Part shown: in pieces, positions 43,527-51,212 of the stretch
How positions within the stretch are numbered: the first letter of the stretch is position 1
How the letters are laid out: each line of letters starts with the position of its first letter
Origin: Brucella pituitosa
Lineage (GTDB): Bacteria > Pseudomonadota > Alphaproteobacteria > Rhizobiales > Rhizobiaceae
Direction of reading: 5' to 3'
Length of the DNA stretch: 64,000 nt
Assembly (NCBI RefSeq): GCF_003049685.1
Contig: NZ_PYSY02000003.1
Coordinates: 558,001 to 622,000, forward strand
Notes under the pieces: generated by a model
The model's database searches: none
Told to the model about the DNA's origin: nothing
The model's input: only the letters and a program-made list of their open reading frames with translations
Program-made: the position numbers and the translations under genes

Positions 43527-44306
43527 TCATTTGCCGGGGATTGGGCGTACAGCAACGGTGCTGGAATCTTTGGCGGGTGCGCTGCCGAACCATTTTTCAT
43601 GGATGCGAGCGATTTCGCCGTCTTCTTTGAGCTTACTGATCACAGCATCAAGCTCTGGCAGTAACGGGCTGTCTTTCGCCAGCATAATTGCGAACTGTTC
43701 GTTCGTTGGGATCGTGTCAACAATCGCATATTGCGGCTTGTCCTTGATGTAATATGCGTCAATCGGGCAATCGTGGACAAAAGCAGCCACGCGTCCGGTG
43801 GCGATATCGAGCATCGGCTCGCTGACGCCATCGTAACGATTGATTTCGGTAATGCCGTATTTGTCTTTGTTTTCTGTCGCCCACATCTCGCCGGTTGTTC
43901 CGGTTACAACGGCCAGCACTTTGCCATTCAAGTCTTTCAGGCTTTTCACATCGCCCTTTGAACTCGTTGTGAGGCAGGCGTCCGCATCATAATAAGGCTG
44001 CGTGAAAGCAACAGACTCCAGACGCTTATCCGTAATCGTGACCGTGCCAATCGCAATATCGGCACGACCGGATTGTACCGTCGCGAATATGCTGTTGAAT
44101 GGCATCTGAGTGTAATTGATCTTCTTTCCGGTGCGCTCACCAATGAGGTTCACCAGATCAACCTCGAAACCAACGAGATTGCCGGAGCCATCTTCAAACT
44201 CAAATGGCACGTTGGCCGTAACCGAAGCCACGTTCAGGTCGCTCGCATGTGCTGCTCCAGCGAACATCGAGATTACACTGGCGAATAGGACTGCACGCTT
44301 AATCAT
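43527..44306 (-). CDS. Amino acid ABC transporter periplasmic binding protein
   Basis: 259 residues. Signal peptide MIKRAVLFASVISMFAGAAHA, cleavage near residue 21. Family 3 motifs: VPFEFEDGSGNLVGFEVDLVNLIGERTG, MPFNSIFATVQSGRADIAIGTVTITDKRLESVAFTQPYY, GTTGEMWATENKDKYG. First gene of the minus-strand catabolic operon (importer, aminotransferase, FAH, SDR). Divergent from a LuxR-type regulator. Ligand probably the amino substrate of the pathway. Confidence 0.93.
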   Translation of the reverse strand: MIKRAVLFASVISMFAGAAHASDLNVASVTANVPFEFEDGSGNLVGFEVDLVNLIGERTGKKINYTQMPFNSIFATVQSGRADIAIGTVTITDKRLESVAFTQPYYDADACLTTSSKGDVKSLKDLNGKVLAVVTGTTGEMWATENKDKYGITEINRYDGVSEPMLDIATGRVAAFVHDCPIDAYYIKDKPQYAIVDTIPTNEQFAIMLAKDSPLLPELDAVISKLKEDGEIARIHEKWFGSAPAKDSSTVAVRPIPGK

Positions 44307-44386
44307 GTTTGGAACCTCCCGTTTCCTAGAACAGTCTTGAGTACTGCTGGCAAACGGTTACACTGGGAAAATTCGCGCTGGTATCA

Positions 44387-44396
44387 CCCCTAGGGG
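44387..44396. promoter_or_regulatory. Palindrome in the divergent catabolic-operon promoter region
   Basis: CCCCTAGGGG, perfect over 10 bp, 35 bp before the LuxR-type gene and 80 bp before the binding-protein gene. A candidate operator; no binder is proven. Confidence 0.4.
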
Positions 44397-44431
44397 GGAC
44401 AGAACATCAGCGGGCAGTGAGCATAAATACA

Positions 44432-45274
44432 ATGATGAAAATGCAGCACAGTGGAACGAACAAAACACAAGATTCTGTAGTCGCTGAAATGATCTCAGCG
44501 ATCGACAATCCTGAATATCCACGCGTCGCGATGAGAGCGCTCAACCGCCTGGTTCAGGCGGATGCAACAGCAATGTACATCTATTCGGGTGATGAGTTAG
44601 TCTATATTCTGGACGACGATATCAGTCATCTCGTGGATAGCAGATTTGTCGATAGCTACCGCAAGACAACATATCGTCTCAACCCGTTTTACCAGCATCA
44701 CCGGATCGGAATCGAGAGCGGTACTTACACGATGGGGCAATTGGCTCGCAGCCAGTCCGTCAGAAAGCCCCTCGCTGAATTTACCGGCATTGAGATAGAT
44801 GATGCGGAGGAAATCGGGTATCGTACGCATGGCTTCCCCAAACGGTGTTCCGAACTGGCTATTGCTGTAAGACTATCGCCGCTACAAACGGTTCAAATCG
44901 CTCTTTACCGCTCCGGCTACAATGCTTTTCAGGCACATGAACTCTCAACGCTTAAAGGGCTCAACCAGACGTTCAGTGCACTTTACAGTCGGTTTTGGCA
45001 ACACCATCAGCTGGCTCATGTAAGCGACGACAATATACTGCAAAGTGCACTTCACGGCCTGTCACGGGGGGAGCTCTCTAATCGCGAACAGGAAGTTCTC
45101 TTACTAGATTTGAATGGCAGCGATGCGCGCCAGATCGCCAACAAGCTCAAAATCTCGGAAGAGACAGTAAAGACCCATCGTAAAAGAGCTTTTATTAAAT
45201 TGGGCTTGAATACCAAATCTCAGTTATTTCAAACTATTTTGCGCCGAATTATAAATAGGAGAAATGTCGGCTAG
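44432..45274 (+). CDS. LuxR family transcriptional regulator
   Basis: About 280 residues from ATG 44432; GTG 44417 is possible but its ribosome site would be too close. The C-terminal 65 residues are a LuxR helix-turn-helix (LSNREQEVLLLDLNGSDARQIANKLKISEETVKTHRKRAFIKLGL). The N-terminal 200 residues show no receiver and no clear acyl-homoserine-lactone domain; YRLNPFYQHHRIGIESGTY suggests a ligand domain of another kind. Divergent from the catabolic operon, so it probably controls it in response to the substrate. Confidence 0.85.
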   Translation: MMKMQHSGTNKTQDSVVAEMISAIDNPEYPRVAMRALNRLVQADATAMYIYSGDELVYILDDDISHLVDSRFVDSYRKTTYRLNPFYQHHRIGIESGTYTMGQLARSQSVRKPLAEFTGIEIDDAEEIGYRTHGFPKRCSELAIAVRLSPLQTVQIALYRSGYNAFQAHELSTLKGLNQTFSALYSRFWQHHQLAHVSDDNILQSALHGLSRGELSNREQEVLLLDLNGSDARQIANKLKISEETVKTHRKRAFIKLGLNTKSQLFQTILRRIINRRNVG

Positions 45275-45342
45275 ATCGGCTTACGGAGTCTATAATCGGG
45301 CAATTTTCAGAGCGGACAATAGTCATCTTTTTTGTCCGACCG

Positions 45343-46254
45343 CTAAACTCTTTGAGCAGTCCACATCTGTTGATCGGCGCGCACGATAGATATGATAAAT
45401 TCCAGCACGGTTTGTACGCGCAGCGAAATATGACGACGCGACGCGTAGACGATGTTGATTGGCAGCCTCACTGGCGGGAATTCAGGCATGAGATTTATCA
45501 ATTGACCGTCTGCCAAATCTTGTTGGATTAGAATATGCGACAGGATCGCGAGACCTCCGCCACAAAGAGCTGCCCGGTGCGCGGTGGCAGCGTTGCTGCA
45601 GATCAAGCGGGGTGCCAGCGAAACGCTTACTTCTTTTGCGCCATCCTGAAATCTCCAAGCTCTTTGGCCTGCACCACGCCTGTAATAGATACACTCATGC
45701 AGTGCAATATCTGCGGGACGCGTGGGCATCACTCGGCCTTGCAGATAGTCAGGTGAAGCCACCAGATAAGCCGTTGTCCACCCGATCCGTCTGGAAATCA
45801 GAGCTCCATCTGGGATCTCGCCTATGCGGATTTCAAGATCGATCCCCTCACCGACAAGAACCGATGGTTCATCGCGTGTAAGGAGTTCAACACTTAATCC
45901 TGGATGTGCCTTCAAAAGCAGCGGCAGACGTGCACTTACATACAGACCGAGAGGAAACGGCAAACTCAGTCTGACCTTTCCGACGACGGCCTTGCCCTCA
46001 CTTGTCGCGCTTTCGCCAAGTGCGTCCATAGCTTCGATAACACGCTTCGCCATGGGGATCATCTTCTCGCCTTCAATTGCAAGCGCCAAAGCGCTCGTTG
46101 AACGGTGAAACAAGCGGACGCCGTAATGGTCTTCCAGAGCAGAGATTTGCCGCGACACAGCAGGTTGCGACAAACCAAGGTCTAGGGCCGCTGCGGAGAA
46201 GGAGCCAGCTTCTGTGACACGCACAAAGCTTCGCAGCGCTGAAACAACATCCAT
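45343..46254 (-). CDS. LysR family transcriptional regulator
   Basis: 303 residues. Winged helix at residues 1-60 (LRSFVRVTEAGSFSAAALDLGLSQPAVSRQISALEDHYGVRLFHR), then a LysR substrate-binding fold (KVRLSLPFPLGLYVSARLPLLLKAHPGLSVELL). Divergent from the AhpD-like operon across 133 bp. It may regulate that operon together with the Rrf2 regulator, but no T-N11-A site stands out. Confidence 0.9.
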   Translation of the reverse strand: MDVVSALRSFVRVTEAGSFSAAALDLGLSQPAVSRQISALEDHYGVRLFHRSTSALALAIEGEKMIPMAKRVIEAMDALGESATSEGKAVVGKVRLSLPFPLGLYVSARLPLLLKAHPGLSVELLTRDEPSVLVGEGIDLEIRIGEIPDGALISRRIGWTTAYLVASPDYLQGRVMPTRPADIALHECIYYRRGAGQRAWRFQDGAKEVSVSLAPRLICSNAATAHRAALCGGGLAILSHILIQQDLADGQLINLMPEFPPVRLPINIVYASRRHISLRVQTVLEFIISIVRADQQMWTAQRV

Positions 46255-46333
46255 GTCCTTACCCTCCTATAACGTTTGCGCATGAGCATTATGACCGATG
46301 CTTAGTCTGGTTTTGATTGCATGTCCAGATATT

Positions 46334-46371
46334 AAGGATATCTAATATCCATAAGGATAAAAGATATCCTT
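46334..46371. promoter_or_regulatory. Tandem Rrf2-type operators before the AhpD-like operon
   Basis: Two copies of AAGGATA-N5-TATCC lie 19 bp apart: 46334-46350 (spacer TCTAA) and 46353-46371 (spacer AAAGA, arm TATCCTT). They end 16 bp before the first ATG and would block transcription when bound. The same dyad with the same 5-bp spacer precedes the Rrf2 gene at 49713. Confidence 0.75.
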
Positions 46372-46387
46372 AATAGAGGAGATATCC

Positions 46388-46867
46388 ATGACACAGCGCC
46401 TAAACTACGCGACCCAGTCACCAGATTTTTTTAAGAAACTCTCAGAGCTCAGCATATCGCTGAAAAACAGCGTGATCGAACAATCGATCCGCGATCTCGT
46501 TAATATCCGCGCCTCTCAGCTCAACGGTTGCGGCTTTTGCCTGGACATGCATATCAAGGAAACGAAAATCCATGGTGAAAGCGAACTGCGTCTTCATCAC
46601 ATTGCGATCTGGCGTGAATCCAATCTCTTTCATCCACGCGAACGAGCGGCCCTTGCGTGGACGGAGGCGCTTACCGTCATCAGTGACACTGGCATTCCTG
46701 ACGAACTCTATGAACGTGTGCGCGGTCAGTTGTCCGAAAAAGAACTCTCCGACCTCACGTTTTCCATCATGACCATCAATGCGTGGAATCGCGCCGGCGT
46801 CGCCTTCAAGGCGGTTCCCGGTTCTGCCGACAAGCTCTACGGGCTCGAAAAAGCAGGGCTCAGCTAG
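46388..46867 (+). CDS. AhpD-like carboxymuconolactone decarboxylase family protein
   Basis: 159 residues. ATG 46388 follows GAGGAGA. The redox motif is C48-GF-C51 with H55 (NGCGFCLDMH), typical of AhpD-type alkylhydroperoxidases rather than true decarboxylases. EALTVISDTGIPDELYERVR and FSIMTINAWNRAGVAFK complete the family core. Probably a thiol-dependent peroxidase in the cytosol. First gene of a four-gene operon controlled by the tandem dyads. Confidence 0.9.
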   Translation: MTQRLNYATQSPDFFKKLSELSISLKNSVIEQSIRDLVNIRASQLNGCGFCLDMHIKETKIHGESELRLHHIAIWRESNLFHPRERAALAWTEALTVISDTGIPDELYERVRGQLSEKELSDLTFSIMTINAWNRAGVAFKAVPGSADKLYGLEKAGLS

Positions 46868-46936
46868 ACTGTCCAGGTTCACGATAGCCTGCCTGCAATC
46901 ATTGATGGTGCCAGCACGACTGGCGGAGGTAAACCT

Positions 46937-47716
46937 ATGAAAATTGTGATTATCGGAGGGACCGGTCTGATCGGTTCAAAGACCACGGAACGCCTGCGGG
47001 CAAAGGGGCATAGTGTGATCGCCGCCTCCCCTAACACGGGCGTCAATACATTGACGGGTGAAGGTCTTGCCGACGTTCTCGTTGGAGCGGACATTGTCCT
47101 TGATTTGGCCAACTCTCCTTCATTTGAAGATGAAGCGGTGATGACGTTTTTTGCGACATCGGGTCGTAATCTGCTTGCAGCCGCGAAGGCAGCCGGCGTC
47201 AGTCATCATATTGCTCTTTCGGTGGTGGGTACGGATAGATTGCAGGAAAGCGGCTATTTTCGCGCAAAGCTTAAGCAGGAGCAGCTGATAATCGAAGCCG
47301 GCATACCCTATACTATCGTCCACTCCACCCAGTTCATGGAATTTTTGGATGGCATTGTTAAGTCCGCGGTGCAGGCTGAACAGGTGCATTTGTCACCTGC
47401 TTTCGTGCAGCCAATAGCATCAGACGACGTTGCTGACGCTATGGTCAATATTGCACTGGGGCAACCCGTCAATGGCGTGATCGAAATCGCGGGACCTGAG
47501 CGCTTTCGACTCAACGAACTCGTCGCTCGCTATCTCAAAGAGACATCTGATCCGCGAACGGTGATTGCCGATCGCGATGCCAGGTACTTTGGCGCCTATC
47601 TCGAGGATGACACTCTCGTTTCGAATGCCCATCCGCAACTCGGCAAAACAGACTTCAACCACTGGCTGGCAAACGTCTCGCGGAACCAACAGCCGTCCCC
47701 GAACCCGAAAGGATAA
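46937..47716 (+). CDS. NmrA-like NAD(P)-binding protein (atypical SDR)
   Basis: 259 residues, ATG 46937 after GGCGGAGGT. Dinucleotide motif GGTGLIG at residues 7-13. SHHIALSVVGTDRLQESGYFRAKLKQEQLIIEAGIPYTIVHSTQFMEF is the NmrA/azoreductase-like core with tyrosine and lysine in YFRAK. These proteins sense or reduce quinones or bind NADP without catalysis. Stop overlaps the next start by one base, so translation is coupled. Confidence 0.88.
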   Translation: MKIVIIGGTGLIGSKTTERLRAKGHSVIAASPNTGVNTLTGEGLADVLVGADIVLDLANSPSFEDEAVMTFFATSGRNLLAAAKAAGVSHHIALSVVGTDRLQESGYFRAKLKQEQLIIEAGIPYTIVHSTQFMEFLDGIVKSAVQAEQVHLSPAFVQPIASDDVADAMVNIALGQPVNGVIEIAGPERFRLNELVARYLKETSDPRTVIADRDARYFGAYLEDDTLVSNAHPQLGKTDFNHWLANVSRNQQPSPNPKG

Positions 47717-48144
47717 TGACTATGATCATGAGAACTCTTGCAGCTATGGCTGTTGCCCTGTTGACAATCAACGCCACAAACGCGCATCACGCGCCAGCTG
47801 AGAAGGCTGCAAAGGTTACGCTCGTCTACGAACACGAACTGCCAAACATACCGGGAAAAAGCCTAAAGGGCGTGTTGGTCGAATATGGCCCCGGTGGCTT
47901 TTCAGACGCTCATACTCATCCCGATTCAGCCTTCATCTATGCAACCGTTCTCGAGGGCTCGATTGTCAGCCAAGTGAACGATGGTCCAGTGAAAACATAT
48001 AAAGCTGGCGAAAGCTTTTCAGAATATCCAGGCGACCGGCATGCGGTCAGCAGGAACGGCAGTGATAAGAACGTGGCGAGACTGCTCGCTGTTTTTGTGG
48101 TCGACACAGATCAGAAAGAACTGACCTTTCCGCTGGGAAAATAG
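47716..48144 (+). CDS. Exported cupin-domain protein
   Basis: 142 residues from ATG 47716; ATGs at 47722 and 47728 are equally possible. Signal peptide (MRTLAAMAVALLTINATNAHH). Cupin motif 1 is GPGGFSDAHTHPDSAFIYATVLEG, motif 2 ESFSEYPGDRHAVSRNGSD, giving His, His and Glu-type metal ligands. Small single-domain periplasmic cupin; substrate unknown. Third gene of the Rrf2-linked operon. Confidence 0.87.
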   Translation: MTMIMRTLAAMAVALLTINATNAHHAPAEKAAKVTLVYEHELPNIPGKSLKGVLVEYGPGGFSDAHTHPDSAFIYATVLEGSIVSQVNDGPVKTYKAGESFSEYPGDRHAVSRNGSDKNVARLLAVFVVDTDQKELTFPLGK

Positions 48145-48201
48145 GCCAGCTTACCGATCATACGCCATGTCTGACATTGACCGGGTTCAAGGAAGATAAA
48201 C

Positions 48202-49200
48202 ATGTTTGCGACGCCCAACAGCATCAGCTTTCTAATCGTTAATATGCTCGGCGTCGCTGGCATCATCGTCTGGCACCTGCAAGGGGCAAGCCGCCCGACA
48301 GCCAGGTTGATTGTTCAGATCGGCTTTTTTTCAGCCATGACCCTGCTTTTCGTGAATGGCGGTGTCTTACCACATCGCCTGGAAACCGGTACTGGGCTGA
48401 ATAGTGCGGTTATTCTCGACATGTCTGCACGTCTTCTGTGGTGGGTGCATCTTGCCTGGGCGAGCATTGGTTTCGTCCGCCTTTACATTTTTCTCGACCA
48501 TCGCCCGCAGGAGGCACGACTTATACAGGATCTGATCGTCGCCGGAGTTTATCTTGGCGTTTCGCTTTCGATCGTTGGCTTCGTCTTTCAGGCACCGGTT
48601 GGCACATTGGTTGCAACCTCTGGCGTTGTCGCAATCATCATCGGGCTAGCTCTCCAGAATACCCTCGGCGATCTATTCTCGGGAATTGCACTGACACTTG
48701 GACGGCCTTTTTCGATCGGTGACTGGATTCAACTAGCTGATGGGACGGAGGGCCACGTGGTAGAAAATAATTGGCGTTCGACCCAAGTGCTAACACCGTT
48801 TAACAATCTGGTTGTTCTTCCCAACTCAACCTTGGCCAAACTCGGTTTAATCAATCTCTCCAGACCAGACGAGACCCATCTCATTATTCTACCGATCCGC
48901 ATTGCATTCCACAGCAGACCAGCCGACGTGGAGACAATCCTGAAAGCCGCGCTCATGCGCTGCCACCGTATCGTCCAGTCGCCAGCGCCGATTGTAGCCT
49001 TGAAGGGGATCGATGCGCTTGCCATTGATGTTGAACTTCAGTTTCGAGTGGCAGGTCCGGCTGCGAGAACCCCAGCGCGCAACGAAATTATCGATGTGGT
49101 GCACCAGCACTGCACCGCAAATGGATTATCTCTGGCGATGCCCGTCTTGAGCTATGTGCTGCCAGTGGTCAAGCCTCACAAGACACCATCAGTTGCCTAA
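48202..49200 (+). CDS. MscS family mechanosensitive channel
   Basis: 332 residues, inner membrane. About five hydrophobic segments lead to the pore helix GTLVATSGVVAIIIGLALQNTLGDLFSGIALTLGRPFSIGDWI, then the beta domain (GHVVENNWRSTQVLTPFNNLVVLPNSTLAKLGLINLS). The QN-x-LGD and PNS motifs are MscS landmarks. It probably releases solutes on membrane stretch. Last gene of the operon; its stop is 2 bp from the convergent Rrf2 stop. Pairing with redox genes is unusual for a channel. Confidence 0.9.
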   Translation: MFATPNSISFLIVNMLGVAGIIVWHLQGASRPTARLIVQIGFFSAMTLLFVNGGVLPHRLETGTGLNSAVILDMSARLLWWVHLAWASIGFVRLYIFLDHRPQEARLIQDLIVAGVYLGVSLSIVGFVFQAPVGTLVATSGVVAIIIGLALQNTLGDLFSGIALTLGRPFSIGDWIQLADGTEGHVVENNWRSTQVLTPFNNLVVLPNSTLAKLGLINLSRPDETHLIILPIRIAFHSRPADVETILKAALMRCHRIVQSPAPIVALKGIDALAIDVELQFRVAGPAARTPARNEIIDVVHQHCTANGLSLAMPVLSYVLPVVKPHKTPSVA

Positions 49201-49202
49201 GA

Positions 49203-49691
49203 TCATCCCGCTCGTTTCATGACCCAATCAAACGTACCTGACCAGATTTCCGGTGTGATCTCGCCTTGCAGAATATTGCCGAGATCCGAAAAAGTTACAG
49301 CGCGTAGACATTCCCGCCAACGCTCGTCAGCTTCCCACATGATACGTGCGATCGCACAGGGCCGACTTTCGCAGTATCCTTTGGGACGGCAAGGATTGTT
49401 TGCGCGAATATTCTGGCACACGAATGTGCGCCCGTTTCCTTCCACCGCTTCAATAATGTCGAGGAATGTCAGTTCGCTGGCTGGTCTGGCGAGCCGATAG
49501 CCGCCTGACGGGCCGAGCGTTGTGTGGACGAGACCGGCCTGCGAGAGCGCCTGCAGCGCCTTTGACAAATATTCCTTGGGAAGCCCGTGGAGCTCAGCAA
49601 GTGCCTTGGTCGAAAGATAACGACCTTCGGGCAGGCCCGAGAGTATAGCACAACAGTGGAGAGCCCACTCTACCTGGCTCTTAAGCATCAT
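49203..49691 (-). CDS. Rrf2 family iron-sulphur type transcriptional regulator
   Basis: 162 residues. Winged helix LSTKALAELHGLPKEYLSKALQALSQAGLVHTTLGPSGGYRLARPASE. Cysteines 92, 101, 107 and 112 (VCQNI, NPCRPKGYCESRPC) match the C-x8-C-x5-C pattern by which Rrf2 proteins such as IscR, NsrR and RirA hold a cluster. It should sense redox, nitric oxide or iron. A dyad at 49713-49731 lies 22 bp before its ATG and the same dyad stands twice before the AhpD-like operon, so it probably represses both. Confidence 0.9.
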   Translation of the reverse strand: MMLKSQVEWALHCCAILSGLPEGRYLSTKALAELHGLPKEYLSKALQALSQAGLVHTTLGPSGGYRLARPASELTFLDIIEAVEGNGRTFVCQNIRANNPCRPKGYCESRPCAIARIMWEADERWRECLRAVTFSDLGNILQGEITPEIWSGTFDWVMKRAG

Positions 49692-49712
49692 TCGAGGAGT
49701 CCTTCGACAATT

Positions 49713-49731
49713 AAGGATATGGAATATCCCT
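49713..49731. promoter_or_regulatory. Rrf2-type operator before its own gene
   Basis: AAGGATA (49713-49719), spacer TGGAA, TATCC (49725-49729). Same arms and same 5-bp spacer as the two sites before the AhpD-like operon. Suggests autoregulation. Confidence 0.75.
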
Positions 49732-49850
49732 ATTGTCTAAGATTGTAAAGCCCGAGACTGAAACAACATTCTTTCCGGAAGACACAGGATCGGTAAGCAT
49801 TTTATCGCAAAGTATCAGCATACGAAATGCGGCCTTATCTCTGGTTGCAC

Positions 49851-49922
49851 TTAAGCTGCGCGTTCTACAAAGACTTTGAATGCTGAACGGTTGCCGTTTG
49901 CAATATGGTTTTTTCGGATCAT
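49851..49922 (-). CDS. 23-residue small protein, paralog of the ORF at 56631
   Basis: ATG 49922 to TAA 49851, 24 codons. A ribosome site AGAGGTG stands six bases before the ATG. The product follows MIRxNxxANGNxSxFxV and ends AA. A second ORF of exactly the same length at 56631-56702 shares 13 of 23 residues, with differences spread over first, second and third codon positions and the reading frame kept. Conservation also extends into the upstream GAA-x2-GGT-x2-AT. No signal peptide and no membrane segment. Function unknown; the other copy leads a secretion operon. Confidence 0.6.
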   Translation of the reverse strand: MIRKNHIANGNRSAFKVFVERAA

Positions 49923-50316
49923 ATGCACCTCTTTGAAATCCATCGTCATCCGCTTTCACCTCACTCAATTACATAGGCTGGCGCCGATGTACCCCGGCAG
50001 CAGCGAAAATTTGCGACAAAGCCCATCAGCTTGATTGTCTGCACCGCATATTGCACAATTGAAATTGTTGTCGATCTTCACAGTTTTGGTACGACGTGAG
50101 GCCGATTGTTCCCTGAGAACTGTAGGTGACCTGCGCTGTTTTTTCAGAAGCACATGTCCAATTCTTGAAGACACGAATAGTAAGAAGGTAGATGACATTA
50201 TCCGCCTTGGAAAGAAGGCAAGATTAATCTATGTTAATTATTATAACATCCGCCTATAAATCTGGAAGATAAATATAAACCAAAGATAATTTTGTCATCC
50301 CACCAACATCTATGAT

Positions 50317-50335
50317 AATATCTTTAAAAGATATT
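50317..50335. promoter_or_regulatory. 19-bp perfect dyad before the LuxR-type regulator
   Basis: AATATCTTT-A-AAAGATATT, ending 8 bp before the GTG start at 50344. Its position over the ribosome site suggests an operator or, in RNA, a hairpin hiding the start. Confidence 0.5.
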
Positions 50336-50343
50336 TCATCCTC

Positions 50344-51201
50344 GTGCACAATACGAATATCCCGGAACGCCATCGAATGCTGGCTTGCGATGGACATTCA
50401 GAACTGTGGAGAAGATCTCCGGTGATTGGAGAAACGGAGCCTGCAGTGTCAACCAGGCATGAAATTGTACCGCGCGCTGTGCGAAAATGTCCGACGATGA
50501 TCATCGTGGCCAAGCACACTCTCGCGCGCACATGCATTGTAAAATTCCTTGAATACGAACTTGCCGGATGGGAGTTTCTTGGTATTGATTCAACGATCGA
50601 ACTGGTCAAAGCGCGCGGCAGAAACGTGGCTCTCATTATGTTGGATTTAGCTGGGCGGTCAATGGACCACCCTACCCTGCTGGAAGATCTGGTTGCGGTC
50701 GAGTGCCACTTTCACGGGGCCGCAGTTGCTCTTTTCTCCAACAGAGATGACATTCTAATTGAATCGCAAGCGATCAAAATGGGGGTGCGAGGCTTCTTTA
50801 CATCATCCCTTCCGGTAGAGATCGCTCTGGCCGGCATTCGGCTGGTACTCGCGGGAGGCATATTCTGCCCGCATCCGCAGGGTGCTCAGAGCACGATCCA
50901 GGCAACGATCTCTGTCAAGGGCAGATCAACTGCAGAATTGGCCGACGATGGAACCGATAATATGAACTACAACTGGCACCAGCCAGCCATTACTGGTTTC
51001 ACGCCGCGCGAAGCTGACGTTCTGGCCGAGCTGCAGCGCGGTCATTCAAACAAGGTCATTGCTGAGAAGCTCAATCTTTCCGGCAATACCGTGAAGATGC
51101 ACTTGCAGCATATTATGCGCAAACTGCGTGTTCAGAACAGGACCGAAGTCGTTCTATTACTTGGTGCCAAAGTGACCTCCAATGGGAGCGCTATTCAATA
51201 G
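50344..51201 (+). CDS. LuxR-type regulator with degenerate receiver (CsgD/VpsT-like)
   Basis: 285 residues, GTG start; the first 50 residues may be untranslated. Residues about 52-170 resemble a response-regulator receiver: MIIVAKHTLARTCIVKFLEYELAGW replaces the usual acidic pair with Ala-Lys, though an aspartate remains in LIMLDLAG. The C-terminus is a LuxR helix-turn-helix (FTPREADVLAELQRGHSNKVIAEKLNLSGNTVKMHLQHIMRKL). CsgD and VpsT, which switch on matrix genes, have similar non-phosphorylated receivers. It converges, 11 bp apart, on a type I secretion operon and probably regulates it. Confidence 0.85.
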   Translation: MHNTNIPERHRMLACDGHSELWRRSPVIGETEPAVSTRHEIVPRAVRKCPTMIIVAKHTLARTCIVKFLEYELAGWEFLGIDSTIELVKARGRNVALIMLDLAGRSMDHPTLLEDLVAVECHFHGAAVALFSNRDDILIESQAIKMGVRGFFTSSLPVEIALAGIRLVLAGGIFCPHPQGAQSTIQATISVKGRSTAELADDGTDNMNYNWHQPAITGFTPREADVLAELQRGHSNKVIAEKLNLSGNTVKMHLQHIMRKLRVQNRTEVVLLLGAKVTSNGSAIQ

Positions 51202-51212
51202 GCACAGGTCAT

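Larger units (their letters stand above)
49692..50343. other. Intergenic region with operator, micro-ORFs and dyad
   Basis: 652 bp between the divergent Rrf2 and LuxR-type genes. It contains the Rrf2 dyad (49713), a 23-codon minus-strand ORF (49851-49922) and a 19-bp dyad (50317). On the minus strand a possible 38-codon frame at 49965-50081 (GTG start, CAICGADNQADGLC) has a cysteine pattern but no ribosome site, so I do not call it a gene. Confidence 0.5.

Noticed and set aside
44432-45274. Calling the LuxR-type gene a quorum-sensing receptor
   Set aside because: The N-terminal half lacks the conserved tryptophan/aspartate pattern of acyl-homoserine-lactone domains and no synthase gene is nearby.
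49711-49968. 85-codon minus-strand frame overlapping the 23-codon ORF
   Set aside because: It reads the conserved region in the wrong frame (GAYDPKKPYCKRQ); the similarity to the second locus exists only in the 23-codon frame.
49965-50081. Possible 38-codon cysteine-containing frame
   Set aside because: The CxxC-x9-C pattern is suggestive but there is no ribosome site and no second copy in the window.
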